64,000 nt of DNA from Peptoclostridium sp965368085 (GTDB lineage Bacteria > Bacillota > Clostridia > Peptostreptococcales > Peptostreptococcaceae): the NCBI GenBank assembly GCA_965368085.1, contig CBDULP010000010.1, positions 20,869 to 84,868 on the forward strand, written 5' to 3'. Under the pieces are notes generated by a model. The model was not told the origin of the DNA. It saw nothing but the letters and a program-made list of their open reading frames with translations, and ran no database searches. Of the stretch, positions 8,436 to 16,375 are shown in pieces (positions within the stretch are counted from its first letter, which is position 1; every line of letters begins with the position of its first letter). The position numbers were made by a program, and so were the translations under genes.

Positions 8436-8444
8436 TGGTATAAT
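8436..8444 (+). promoter_or_regulatory. Extended -10 promoter for rluD
   Basis: TGGTATAAT is a perfect extended -10, with TTACAT at 8416-8421 giving a 17-base spacer. It lies about 90 bases before the TTG start of rluD. Confidence 0.6.
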
Positions 8445-8533
8445 TTTATTAGCAAAGGCTGAAAATACCAATGCTTTTAATTGAAAGGTATTCTAGCCGC
8501 AAAGACTAATGATGTTAGAAGGAGAATGATGTT

Positions 8534-9448
8534 TTGATAGAAATAGAAAGACAAAAGCCGGGAAGAATAGTCTACAGTTGCACAGACGATGGAAAGACAC
8601 TTAGAAGTATACTTGAAGATGAACTCAATATGTCTTCAAGATTCATGTCAAAGCTGAAAAAGACTAAAAACATATGCGTAAATGGAAAGTTTGAAAAATT
8701 CGACTACAAAGTGATCAGCGGCGACATCGTGGACATAGTCATGGAAGAAGAGGAGAGCGGATTTGACTCCGAGGATATAGATATTCCTGTGAAATATGAG
8801 GATTTTGACATGGTTGTTGTGAACAAGCCTCCTTTTATGGTGGTGCATCCGACAAAGAGTCACGACAGTGGTACTGTTGCAAATGCTGTTGCAAACTATT
8901 TCCAGTTCAAAGGAGAAAAGATAAGAATAAGGTTTGTAAACAGGCTGGACATGAATACATCAGGTCTTGTCATGATAGCGAAAAATCCATATGCGCACCA
9001 TATGATATCTGAACAGATGAAAAGCAACAAGGTTGTCAAAAAATACATGACAATCGTAAAAGGTGTAGTGAAGGACGACGAGGGAAGCATAGACATGCCC
9101 ATATACAGGCCGACTGAAGACAGCATAATGAGGACTGCCGATCCTAGGGGGCAAAGAGCTCTTACGCACTACAGGGTAGTTGAAAGATACGATGACGCGT
9201 CACTTTTGGAGGTTAGAATAGAAACGGGAAGAACCCATCAGATAAGGGTCCATATGAAATACCTGGGCCATCCAATAGTGGGTGATGAGCTTTACGGAGA
9301 GGCGGATAAAAACCTAATGGATAGGCAGGCTCTTCATGCATGCAGCCTTGAGTTTTTCCAGCCTAGAACAGGGGAGATAAATACTGTAAGGGCAGATATG
9401 CCAAATGACATGGAAGAGCTTATTCAAAAACTTAAAAAGAGGGGATAA
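8534..9448 (+). CDS. rluD: RluA/RluD-family 23S rRNA pseudouridine synthase
   Basis: The 304-residue enzyme isomerises uridine to pseudouridine in rRNA. An N-terminal S4 RNA-binding domain (about 15-75) precedes the catalytic domain with NRLDMNTSGL, where D139 is the nucleophile. GRTHQIRVHMKYLGHPIVGDELYG is the second family block. The start is TTG at 8534 after AAGGAG; the nearby ATGATG runs into TGA after three codons. The exact target uridines cannot be told from sequence. The stop codon lies in the loop of the terminator. Confidence 0.9.
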   Translation: MIEIERQKPGRIVYSCTDDGKTLRSILEDELNMSSRFMSKLKKTKNICVNGKFEKFDYKVISGDIVDIVMEEEESGFDSEDIDIPVKYEDFDMVVVNKPPFMVVHPTKSHDSGTVANAVANYFQFKGEKIRIRFVNRLDMNTSGLVMIAKNPYAHHMISEQMKSNKVVKKYMTIVKGVVKDDEGSIDMPIYRPTEDSIMRTADPRGQRALTHYRVVERYDDASLLEVRIETGRTHQIRVHMKYLGHPIVGDELYGEADKNLMDRQALHACSLEFFQPRTGEINTVRADMPNDMEELIQKLKKRG

Positions 9449-9458
9449 CCCCTCTTTT
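9435..9458. terminator. Bidirectional terminator between rluD and acpP
   Basis: AAAAGAGGGG (9435-9444) pairs with CCCCTCTTTT (9449-9458) around a four-base loop that contains the rluD stop codon. Both flanks are A/T runs, so it can end rluD (+) and acpP (-), whose stop codon is only about 10 bases away. Confidence 0.85.
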
Positions 9459-9468
9459 AGTTGCATAT

Positions 9469-9699
9469 TTAAGCATTTTCTTCGATGTAATCGCAAATTT
9501 GCTGAACAGTCTTGAAGTTTTCAGCCTGTTCGTCAGCTATTTCAAGATCAAATTCATCTTCAAGAGCCATTACTATTTCAACTGCGTCTAGAGAGTCTGC
9601 TTCCAAATCTTCAACCAAAGAAGTTCCCATAGTTATTTTGTCCATATCGTCGATTCCAAGCTGATCAGCTATAATGTGTTTAACTTTTTCAAATACCAT
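9469..9699 (-). CDS. acpP: Acyl carrier protein
   Basis: The 76-residue acidic protein carries fatty-acid intermediates on 4'-phosphopantetheine. The attachment motif is DSLDAVE, with Ser36 as the modified residue. Length and the helix pattern (VFEKVKHIIADQLGI...FDLEI) are standard. The start is placed by GGAGG 10 bases upstream. Here it is a single gene, not inside a fab cluster. A possible promoter is TTGAAA-17-TAAACT on the minus strand (9745-9773). Confidence 0.96.
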   Translation of the reverse strand: MVFEKVKHIIADQLGIDDMDKITMGTSLVEDLEADSLDAVEIVMALEDEFDLEIADEQAENFKTVQQICDYIEENA

Positions 9700-9863
9700 A
9701 AATATATAACCTCCGTAATTTGTTTTTTTACTTTTTCATTTAGTAGTTTAATATATGAAGTGATATTTTTCAATATATAAATTGAATATTTTTAATTTGT
9801 ACTGTATACAAATGTAATCGAGGGCATGCGCACAAATAATTGGGAAATATAGATGTTTTTTTA

Positions 9864-9872
9864 TGCTATAAT
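9864..9872 (+). promoter_or_regulatory. Extended -10 promoter of the LacI-type gene
   Basis: TGCTATAAT is a perfect extended -10. The -35 region (GAAATA at 17 bases) is poor, as is common for extended -10 promoters. Transcription would start near 9880, just before the operator-like palindrome. Confidence 0.6.
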
Positions 9873-9887
9873 GTATACAAGATGTGC

Positions 9888-9903
9888 ACAATAGCGCTTT
9901 TGT
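9888..9903. promoter_or_regulatory. LacI-type operator candidate (ACAATAGCGCTTTTGT)
   Basis: The 16-base near-palindrome is centred on CG, with 7 of 8 half-site pairs matching. Operators of LacI/GalR proteins, including CcpA cre sites, typically have a central CG. It covers about +8 to +24 of the predicted transcript and precedes the regulator gene, so autorepression is plausible. Confidence 0.45.
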
Positions 9904-9918
9904 CGAGGGGTGAAAATA

Positions 9919-10914
9919 ATGGCGATTACTATAAAAGATGTTGCGAAAAAAGCGGGGGTGTCGATATCCACTGTCTCAAGGGTTATAAACAACTCAAAAC
10001 CGGTGAGCGATGATATAAGACAGAAGGTAATGGAAATCATAAAGGAAACTGGCTATGTTCCAAATACTGTGGCAAGAAGTCTTGTCACAAAGACGAGCAA
10101 GATAATAGGTGTAATAGTTCCGGATATGTCAAACATATTCATAGGCGAGCTTTTGAATGGAATTGAAGAAGTGGGGAAAATGTATGGATATGACATACTT
10201 CTTTGCAACAGTTATGGTGGAGCAGATGAAGAGCTTAGATACATAAAGGTTCTCCAGTCAAAGCAGGTTGCAGGAATTGTATTCGTATCGTGGAAAACCA
10301 ATAAAAGGCATGTGGAAGCTATAGAAATGACAAATCTTCCATGCGTGTATATAAGCAGAAACGCACGGGACTTTGACGTATATTCTGTAGGCGTAAACTA
10401 CTATGATGCCGCATATGACATGACTAAATACCTTATTGAAAAGGGCCATAAGAAAATAGCGATGATAAGAAACTGCCCTGGATATAAGCGTGAGGAGTCG
10501 GGTAGGTTCAATGCTTTTAAGAAGGCCATGGAGGAAAACGATTTACAGGTGGATACAAGTCTTGTGAAAGTAGGGCCAAGTACAAGTGAATCTGGATATA
10601 ACCTTATGCAGGAGATACTAAACTCACAAACTATTCCCGATGCAGTATTTGCGACGGATGACGAGGTGGCAGCAGGGGTTATAAACTGTATTTTGGACAA
10701 TGGTTACAAGGTGCCTGAGGATATAGCTGTGGCGGGGTTTGACGATACAAGGGTATCGCTTATATCAAGACCTACGATTACAACCATAAGGCAGCCTATA
10801 TACGATATTGGCGCGGTGTCCATAAGAATGATCATAAAAATGATTAAAAAGGAAGATGTTGGGGCTAAAAATGTAGAGCTTCCATACAAGCTAGTAGAGA
10901 GAAAAAGTGTGTAG
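9919..10914 (+). CDS. LacI/GalR-family transcriptional regulator
   Basis: The 331-residue repressor has an N-terminal helix-turn-helix (about 3-24; IKDVAKKAGVSISTVSRVIN), a hinge helix (GYVPNTVARSLVT) and a periplasmic-binding-protein-like effector domain. ATG 9919 is chosen because GAGGGG sits 8 bases upstream; a GTG at 9910 overlaps that site. The neighbours are not sugar genes, so a global CcpA-like role is as possible as a local one. The effector cannot be inferred. The helix and hinge are close to those of CcpA, but the sequence alone does not prove it. Confidence 0.85.
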   Translation: MAITIKDVAKKAGVSISTVSRVINNSKPVSDDIRQKVMEIIKETGYVPNTVARSLVTKTSKIIGVIVPDMSNIFIGELLNGIEEVGKMYGYDILLCNSYGGADEELRYIKVLQSKQVAGIVFVSWKTNKRHVEAIEMTNLPCVYISRNARDFDVYSVGVNYYDAAYDMTKYLIEKGHKKIAMIRNCPGYKREESGRFNAFKKAMEENDLQVDTSLVKVGPSTSESGYNLMQEILNSQTIPDAVFATDDEVAAGVINCILDNGYKVPEDIAVAGFDDTRVSLISRPTITTIRQPIYDIGAVSIRMIIKMIKKEDVGAKNVELPYKLVERKSV

Positions 10915-10972
10915 AATAAAGAGGTTTGATATTTGAAAATTAAAAACATTCAAAAGACGGGGGTCGTGGAAA

Positions 10973-11623
10973 TTGGATTTGGAGTATAGGACTGTCCATG
11001 AATTTGGCAGTGACGAGGTGATGATAGAAAAGTCTAGGTTCATAGGGTATTCAAAACCTGTGGAAAGCGAAGCGGATGCGCTTGAATTCATAGAAGAGAT
11101 AAAGCAAAAGCACAAGGACGCCACTCACAATGTATGGGCATACACTGTAGGAATGAGCATGAACATACAAAGGTACAGTGATGATGGAGAGCCAAAGGGA
11201 ACAGCAGGCATACCTGTGCTTGAAGTTATAAAAAAAGAGAATCTCAGGAATGTCGCGGTTGTAGTTACAAGGTACTTTGGAGGCACCAAGCTGGGTGCGG
11301 GAGGGCTTGTAAGGGCATACACAAGGGGAGCTAAAATAGGGCTTGAGGCGGCTAAAATTGCGGCGAAGCATCTGTATACAAAGCTGTTTATAGAAATAGA
11401 ATATACAATGCTGGGAAAGATGCAAAATGAATTCGCAAACAGAGGATACATAATAAAAGACACAGAGTATGGAGAAAATGTAAAACTCACAGTATATTCG
11501 CCGCTCGAGATAAAAGAGGAGATAGAGGACTTTGTAAATGAGATTACAAGTGCAAATGCCGATATCAGCCAGGGAGAAGACTTTTATCTTTCTGTTATAG
11601 ATGGAGATGTTATACTGGACTAA
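10973..11623 (+). CDS. yigZ: YigZ/IMPACT family protein
   Basis: The 216-residue protein has the N-terminal UPF0029 (IMPACT) domain with the signature YSDDGEPKGTAGIPVLEVI and VVVTRYFGGTKLGAGGLVRAY, followed by a DUF1949 ferredoxin-like domain. Bacterial YigZ proteins are conserved, and a role near translation or ribosome handling has been suggested; the molecular function is open. The start is TTG at 10973 with GGGGG about 10 bases upstream. It probably shares a transcript with the preceding regulator. Confidence 0.9.
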   Translation: MDLEYRTVHEFGSDEVMIEKSRFIGYSKPVESEADALEFIEEIKQKHKDATHNVWAYTVGMSMNIQRYSDDGEPKGTAGIPVLEVIKKENLRNVAVVVTRYFGGTKLGAGGLVRAYTRGAKIGLEAAKIAAKHLYTKLFIEIEYTMLGKMQNEFANRGYIIKDTEYGENVKLTVYSPLEIKEEIEDFVNEITSANADISQGEDFYLSVIDGDVILD

Positions 11624-11673
11624 ACAGGGGTATAAATTAGACATACTTCAAATTCAGCAGGGGGGCGATATGT

Positions 11674-12069
11674 GTGGATGCTGTAGAAAAGGCAAAACAG
11701 CAGATGCTGTCAATGAAAAAATGGGCTGTAATAGGAGTAACTCAGGACAAGAGCCGATATGGATATAAGATATACAGGATTTTAAATGAAAAGGGATATG
11801 TGGCATACGGCATAAATCCCAAGTATGATGAAGTGGATGGAGATAAGGTGTATTCTTCTGTAAGGGATCTGCCTGAAAATGTAGACTGCGTAAATTTTTT
11901 GGTAAATCCGGCCGTAACGCTTAATCTGCTTGACGATGTTGCAGGCCTTGGAATACGCTATGTATGGTTTCAGCCCGGATCTTTTGACGATAAAGTGCTG
12001 GATAAGGCCAAAAGCCTTGGACTTGAAATGGTTTATTACGACTGCGTCTACGCGGAGCTTATGAAATAA
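11674..12069 (+). CDS. CoA-binding (Rossmann) domain protein, YccU-like
   Basis: The 131-residue single-domain protein matches the CoA_binding_2 family (the succinyl-CoA synthetase alpha-type Rossmann fold). It begins with WAVIGVTQDKSRYGYKIYRIL, a glycine-poor variant of the dinucleotide loop, and ends with the VYYDCVYAELMK block. GTG 11674 is used, with GGGGGG 8 bases upstream. An ATG at 11669 is in another frame that soon stops. The cellular role is unknown. Its terminator begins 24 bases after the stop. Confidence 0.85.
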   Translation: MDAVEKAKQQMLSMKKWAVIGVTQDKSRYGYKIYRILNEKGYVAYGINPKYDEVDGDKVYSSVRDLPENVDCVNFLVNPAVTLNLLDDVAGLGIRYVWFQPGSFDDKVLDKAKSLGLEMVYYDCVYAELMK

Positions 12070-12093
12070 AACTACATTTTTTGTTATACAGTA

Positions 12094-12123
12094 GGGCGGA
12101 TGAAAATTCATCCGTCTATTTTA
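12094..12123 (+). terminator. Terminator after the CoA-binding protein
   Basis: The stem CGGATGAA/TTCATCCG is extended by G.U and G-C pairs and followed by TATTTTATA. It lies 24 bases after the stop codon. Confidence 0.75.
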
Positions 12124-12216
12124 TAGCGTATTTTATGGTATGACGAATATTTTTATTCAAAAATTACCGAAAAAGTATTATCATATATATTGTAAAGCTG
12201 AAAGGAGAGGATCACA

Positions 12217-12966
12217 TTGATTTCCATAGACGAAAATATAAAAAAAACAGTACATTGGCTCAGGGAAAAAGTTGATGAGTCGGGTACAAGCGGACTTGTA
12301 GTAGGAATATCGGGGGGGATAGATTCGGCGGTAGTTGCATTTCTTATAAAAGAGGCATTTCCCGAAAATTCTTTGGGACTGATAATGCCTGTTAAAAGCA
12401 GCGAAAGAGATAGGGAAGATGCAATTGAAGTGGCTAAAAAATGCGGCATAAAATATATGGAAGTGGACCTTACAGACGAACAGGCAAGTGTAATGGACAA
12501 GGTGTTTGACAGTATGAAGCAGTGTGGTATATATAATGAAGCCAACAAAAGGATATCAGACGCCAATTTGAGAGCGAGAATAAGGATGAGCACTCTTTAT
12601 ACTGCGGCAAACAATCTTAACTACCTTGTGGTTGGAACTGACAACGCTGCAGAGGTCTATACGGGATACTATACAAAATATGGAGACGGCGGAGTGGACC
12701 TTTTGCCTATAAGCAACATTTTAAAAAGGGAAGTATATGAATGGGCAAGGCATATGGGAGTTCCAGACAGCGTTATAGAAAGACCGCCTTCAGCAGGGCT
12801 GTGGGAAGGACAAACTGACGAAAGTGAAATGGGAACAACATACGACATGATAGACGACTTTATAGAAGGAAAGCCTGTTCCAGATGAGGACGCCAATATA
12901 ATAAAAAGGCTCCATGCAAGATCAGAGCACAAGAGGAACATGCCTCCAAAGGCACCAAAATTCTAG
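12217..12966 (+). CDS. nadE: NH3-dependent NAD+ synthetase
   Basis: The 249-residue enzyme amidates nicotinate adenine dinucleotide to NAD using ATP and ammonia. The PP-loop SGGIDS is at about residues 32-37, and GTDNAAEVYTGYYTKYGDGG is the NaAD-binding block. It has no N-terminal glutaminase domain, so free ammonia is the nitrogen source, which suits an amino-acid-fermenting anaerobe. The start is TTG with AAGGAGAGG upstream. A weak promoter, TTCAAA-17-TATCAT, lies just before it. Confidence 0.95.
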   Translation: MISIDENIKKTVHWLREKVDESGTSGLVVGISGGIDSAVVAFLIKEAFPENSLGLIMPVKSSERDREDAIEVAKKCGIKYMEVDLTDEQASVMDKVFDSMKQCGIYNEANKRISDANLRARIRMSTLYTAANNLNYLVVGTDNAAEVYTGYYTKYGDGGVDLLPISNILKREVYEWARHMGVPDSVIERPPSAGLWEGQTDESEMGTTYDMIDDFIEGKPVPDEDANIIKRLHARSEHKRNMPPKAPKF

Positions 12967-12972
12967 GAAATG

Positions 12973-13001
12973 TTTACTTGACATGTGTTTCGTGTTAAAA
13001 T
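12973..13001 (+). promoter_or_regulatory. Promoter of yebC
   Basis: TTTACT (12973-12978), a 17-base spacer and an extended -10 TGTTAAAAT (12993-13001) lie 55 bases before the yebC start. A TTGACA at 12978 overlaps but has no well-spaced -10. Confidence 0.5.
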
Positions 13002-13055
13002 TACAGTGCTAAAAAATGCTATTTACATAGCTTTAAATATTCGAGGAGTGAGACA

Positions 13056-13769
13056 ATGGGACGTATAGGAACTATACTAGCTAGAAAAGGAAAGCAGGAT
13101 GCCAAAAAGGCGAAGATATTCACAAAATACGCAAGGGTTATAGCGGTTGCAGCTAGAGAAGGCGGATCTGATCCTGAATACAATGCAGCTCTTAAGACTG
13201 CTATAGACAAGGCAAAGGCTATGAACATGCCAAATGACAACATAGACAGGGCTGTTAAAAAAGGTGCCGGAGCGGGAGAAGGAGACAACTTCGAAAACGT
13301 TGTATATGAAGGCTATGGACCTGGCGGAGTTGCAGTAATAATAGAGGCTCTTACAGACAACAAAAACAGAACTGCTGGAAATGTAAGGTATTATCTTGAT
13401 AAAAATGGCGGAAACCTTGGAACAAGCGGATGCGTTGGATTCATGTTCGACAGGAAGGGCCAGATAATGATAGCCAATGAAGGCGGAATAACTGAAGACG
13501 AGGTTATGGAGGCGGCTTTAGAAGCAGGAGCTGAGGACATAATAGCAGACGAGGAAGGCTTCGAGATAATAACGGCGCCTGAAGACTTTAATACTGTAAA
13601 GGACGCTCTTTCGGAAGCAGGATATGAAATGCTTGACGCGGATGTGAAGATGATACCTCAGACAACTGTAAAGCTTGAAGGCGACAGCGTTCAAAAGATG
13701 GAAAAGATGATAGATATGCTTGAAGACGATGATGACGTTCAGCAGATACACCATAACTGGGAAGAATAA
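13056..13769 (+). CDS. yebC: YebC/PmpR family transcription or translation factor
   Basis: The 237-residue protein matches the YebC/TACO1 family along its length: a basic N-terminal helical domain (KAKIFTKYARVIAVAAREGG, IDKAKAMNMPNDNIDRAVKK) and two mixed domains (YEGYGPGGVAVIIEALTDN). Family members bind DNA, and mitochondrial and some bacterial members help ribosomes through difficult sequences. The N terminus (MGRIGTILARKGKQ) differs from the more usual MAGHSKW form. It is a single gene between a promoter and a strong terminator. Confidence 0.93.
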   Translation: MGRIGTILARKGKQDAKKAKIFTKYARVIAVAAREGGSDPEYNAALKTAIDKAKAMNMPNDNIDRAVKKGAGAGEGDNFENVVYEGYGPGGVAVIIEALTDNKNRTAGNVRYYLDKNGGNLGTSGCVGFMFDRKGQIMIANEGGITEDEVMEAALEAGAEDIIADEEGFEIITAPEDFNTVKDALSEAGYEMLDADVKMIPQTTVKLEGDSVQKMEKMIDMLEDDDDVQQIHHNWEE

Positions 13770-13798
13770 AATTAATATATAAATCAAAAGAGCAAAAC

Positions 13799-13845
13799 AA
13801 AAAAATCAAGTCCTACCTATCCAAAGGTAGGACTTGATTTTTTTG
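13799..13845 (+). terminator. Strong terminator after yebC
   Basis: AAAAATCAAGTCCTACCT pairs perfectly over 18 bp with AGGTAGGACTTGATTTTT around ATCCAA and runs into more T. It starts 30 bases after the yebC stop. Confidence 0.93.
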
Positions 13846-14248
13846 TTTTCAGTATAAATGAATATTTTAATTTGAAAGCTGAATGATTTGATTATTGGAG
13901 ATCGGCTTGAAGTTCTATGCATTTGTGTTAAAATATATGACCATTTGAACAAGTGTTTCTATGATTAGATACAGCGTTATATAAACGTTGAATTAGGTTT
14001 AAAATTGCTAATGGGATTTTGACTGTTTACATGCTTGAAAATGTTGTAATCACTAGGATAAAGTGAAAAGTGGATGTGCATGATATTGTGGTGTGTCAAT
14101 GAGAAATATGTTTATGTGTATAAGTGGGACTTATTTTATAAAGATTGGATATTGTCTATGGAATAGTGGAATATAATGTTAATCTTTTGACTGCGATATT
14201 AATGTGAGAGGATTGTTAATAAAATAATTTTATAATAGGAGTGTAGAA

Positions 14249-14368
14249 ATGGCATTAAAAAAAATACATAATTGTGATAGACTGTATATCAATTCAATTT
14301 TCAGAATATACAGTTATTCACATATGCCGCATTATCACTTGTACTTGGGCTGTGGGAATATCATATAG
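14249..14368 (+). CDS. Possible small ORF, 39 residues, unknown
   Basis: An ATG with TAGGAG 7 bases upstream opens a 39-codon frame beginning MALKKIHNCDRLY and ending GCGNII. A TATAAT lies just before the ribosome site. The peptide resembles nothing I know, is rich in H, Y and C, and has no hydrophobic segment of membrane length. Its middle overlaps the repeat shared with 15389-15427. It may be chance, or a leader peptide for the FNT gene. Confidence 0.2.
   Translation: MALKKIHNCDRLYINSIFRIYSYSHMPHYHLYLGCGNII
14275..14311 (+). repeat. Repeat copy 1 (partner at 15389-15427)
   Basis: It shares the exact blocks TGATAGACTGTA and AATTTTCAGAA, and roughly three quarters of all positions, with 15389-15427. 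One copy lies on each side of the FNT gene in the same orientation. Confidence 0.6.
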
Positions 14369-14513
14369 TGCATTAATATCCGTATGAATATGGAATGTTT
14401 TTTGTTGCGACACAGCTTTGCTTGTGAAATTTTGTCATGCAGTTGGGTAAATATTACATATGAAATGAACTGATGGCCGTGTATGTTTGATATTGACATT
14501 TAAGGAGGAAATT

Positions 14514-15296
14514 ATGGAAAAAAGAATTTTAACGCCAAAGGAGATAGCCCAGGCTACAATACAGGCGGGAATAGGTAAGACGAAACTATCAATAATTCAG
14601 ATGCTGGTTCTAGGAATATTTGCAGGTATATTCATAGCTTTTGGAGGACAGGGGTCAATTGTGGCTTCACAGAGTATCGGAGGGATTGACGTCGGGCTGA
14701 GCAAGCTTATATTTGCAGCTATCTTTCCTATTGGACTTATGCTTGTTGTAATATGCGGGGCAGAGCTGTTTACTGGAAACAACCTCATGACCCTTGGCGT
14801 ATTTAAGGGAGAGTGCGGACTAAAATGCGTGCTTAAAAACTGGTTTTTTGTATATCTTGGAAATTTCATAGGATCGATTGTCATTGCAGCTATGATAGCG
14901 AACTCAGGGCTTATGAGTGGCGCTGCACTGGACAAGGCATTGGCCATAGCAAACGGTAAGGTCAGTCTTCCTCTTGGAGCGCTGCTGCTTAGATCGGTTC
15001 TTTGTAATATCATAGTCGTGCTTGCTGTATGGATGGCTACAGGGGCAAGGGATGTGGCGGGCAAGATATTTGCATGCTGGTTCCCCATTATGCTCTTTGT
15101 AGTTTCTGGATATGAACACAGCGTTGCAAACATGTATTTTTTAACGCTGGGCAAGTTCCTTGGTGCGCAGGTAGGCTGGGGCCAGATGTGGACTGCAAAC
15201 ATAATACCTGTGACAATAGGTAATATAATCGGAGGAGCTGTAATTGTCCCTCTGTTTTACTATATAGCCTATGTGAAGCCTGTGAAAGAGTCGTAA
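14514..15296 (+). CDS. Formate/nitrite transporter (FNT) family channel
   Basis: The 260-residue protein has six hydrophobic segments and the FNT signature CGAELFTGNNLM at about residues 81-92, plus the second half-repeat motif LRSVLCNIIVVLAVWMA. FNT pentamers pass formate, nitrite or hydrosulfide across the cell membrane. For a fermenting Clostridium formate is the likeliest substrate, but selectivity cannot be read here. ATG 14514 has AAGGAGG upstream; a TTG nine codons earlier is rejected. It is a single gene with a long upstream region and no clear terminator. Confidence 0.92.
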   Translation: MEKRILTPKEIAQATIQAGIGKTKLSIIQMLVLGIFAGIFIAFGGQGSIVASQSIGGIDVGLSKLIFAAIFPIGLMLVVICGAELFTGNNLMTLGVFKGECGLKCVLKNWFFVYLGNFIGSIVIAAMIANSGLMSGAALDKALAIANGKVSLPLGALLLRSVLCNIIVVLAVWMATGARDVAGKIFACWFPIMLFVVSGYEHSVANMYFLTLGKFLGAQVGWGQMWTANIIPVTIGNIIGGAVIVPLFYYIAYVKPVKES

Positions 15297-15388
15297 ACAG
15301 AATATAAAACAAGCAATTGGCGGCGTATTGTAAAAATGTGCCGATTTTATATGCAAAACTATATGCGGCTGACAAAAATGGATAAATC

Positions 15389-15427
15389 TGATAGACTGTA
15401 GGTGTTGATTGAATTTTCAGAACATAC
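15389..15427 (+). repeat. Repeat copy 2 (partner at 14275-14311)
   Basis: This second copy lies directly upstream of the ribosome site of the AlaX gene. The shared blocks TGATAGACTGTA and AATTTTCAGAA are in the same order, with a 2-base longer middle. It may be a regulatory element or the scar of a duplication. Confidence 0.6.
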
Positions 15428-15446
15428 TATTGTTGGGGGGATAAAT

Positions 15447-16166
15447 ATGACAAAGCTGATTTATCAGTCGGATTCGTATATGAGGAAATTTAAAAGCAAT
15501 GTTGCAAAGGTTATGGTGGATGAAAATGCTATAGTTCTGGAGGAAAGTGCATTTTATCCTGGTGGAGGTGGACAGCCTTGCGACAATGGTATAATAAAGA
15601 CGGCGGGGTCGGAATACAGCGTGATTAAGATCAAAAAGTCGGAAGACAAGGTACTTCACTATTTGGAGAGTGTGGAAGGCATAAAAGAGGGCGGCAAGGC
15701 AACCGGAATAATAGACTGGGAGAGAAGATACAGTCTAATGAGAACCCATACCGCAATGCACATATTATGCGGAGTCGTATGGAGAGACTACGGTGCCCAG
15801 GTCACGGGAGGAAACATGGAGCCGCTTAGCGCGAGGATGGACTTTGAATTTGAAAATCTAACAAAAGAACTGATAGTAGAGATAGAGCAAAAGGTTAATA
15901 AAGAGATAAAAAATTCAAGAAGAATAAACGTAAACATACTGGAGAGGGAAGAGGCGTTTAAAATACCTGATCTGATAAGGACAAAAATAAATCTTCTTCC
16001 AAAGGGAATAACTCATGTAAGGACTGTTGAGATAGAAGGGCTTGACCTTCAGGCTGACGGAGGAACCCATGTGAGAAGCACTGATGAAGTCGGCAGCGTG
16101 AAAATTACAGACTACAAGAGCAAGGGCAAAATAAACAAGCGAGTATATGTACAGGTGCAAGACTAA
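15447..16166 (+). CDS. alaX: AlaX-like alanyl-tRNA editing hydrolase
   Basis: The 239-residue protein is a free-standing relative of the AlaRS editing domain and should hydrolyse mischarged Ser- or Gly-tRNA(Ala). An N-terminal beta-barrel with FYPGGGGQP (about 37-44) precedes the SAD domain. The zinc motif HTAMH is at H101 and H105, but the usual CxxxH is D204-G-G-T-H208, so one Cys ligand is replaced by Asp. The start at 15447 has GGGGGG upstream; a TTG at 15402 would run through the repeat. It is followed at once by a terminator. Confidence 0.88.
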   Translation: MTKLIYQSDSYMRKFKSNVAKVMVDENAIVLEESAFYPGGGGQPCDNGIIKTAGSEYSVIKIKKSEDKVLHYLESVEGIKEGGKATGIIDWERRYSLMRTHTAMHILCGVVWRDYGAQVTGGNMEPLSARMDFEFENLTKELIVEIEQKVNKEIKNSRRINVNILEREEAFKIPDLIRTKINLLPKGITHVRTVEIEGLDLQADGGTHVRSTDEVGSVKITDYKSKGKINKRVYVQVQD

Positions 16167-16203
16167 GCGATGCAAACCAGGTGAGCATCGCTCCCTTTTA
16201 TTC
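16166..16203 (+). terminator. Terminator of alaX
   Basis: AGCGATGC (starting in the stop codon) pairs with GCATCGCT around an 11-base loop and is followed by CCCTTTTATT. A second hairpin without a clear T run follows at 16218-16248. Confidence 0.7.
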
Positions 16204-16217
16204 AAAGACATAAAACG

Positions 16218-16248
16218 GCGAAAAATTGTAAAAATTTAAATTTTTCGC
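16218..16248. repeat. 10-bp inverted repeat GCGAAAAATT/AATTTTTCGC
   Basis: A perfect 10-bp stem with an 11-base A/T-rich loop lies between the alaX terminator and the -10 box (TATAAT, 16279-16284) of the next gene. It has a partial T tract of its own and may be a backup terminator or an operator. Confidence 0.5.
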
Positions 16249-16375
16249 AATATTTCAACTACTGTGCTGTTTTTGTAGTATAATCTATATGGATAAGCAG
16301 TGTCGATATGGTTGAAAGCATGCTGTGCTTTGAACTTTCATGTATGCAAGAGTCATTTTGGAGGGAGAAAATATT

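Larger units (their letters stand above)
13846..14513 (+). other. Gene-poor 668-bp stretch upstream of the FNT gene
   Basis: No conserved gene is visible here. It holds a possible promoter (TTGAAG-16-TAAAAT, 13907-13934), a small stem at 13972-13990, a TATAAT at 14231, a 39-residue ORF at 14249-14368, and one copy of a roughly 38-base repeat at 14275-14311. If the first promoter is used, the FNT gene would have a leader of over 550 bases. I recognise no riboswitch class in it. Confidence 0.5.

Noticed and set aside
11051..11644. Minus-strand 197-codon open frame opposite yigZ
   Set aside because: It is antisense to a well-conserved YigZ gene, and no start signal or family match was seen.
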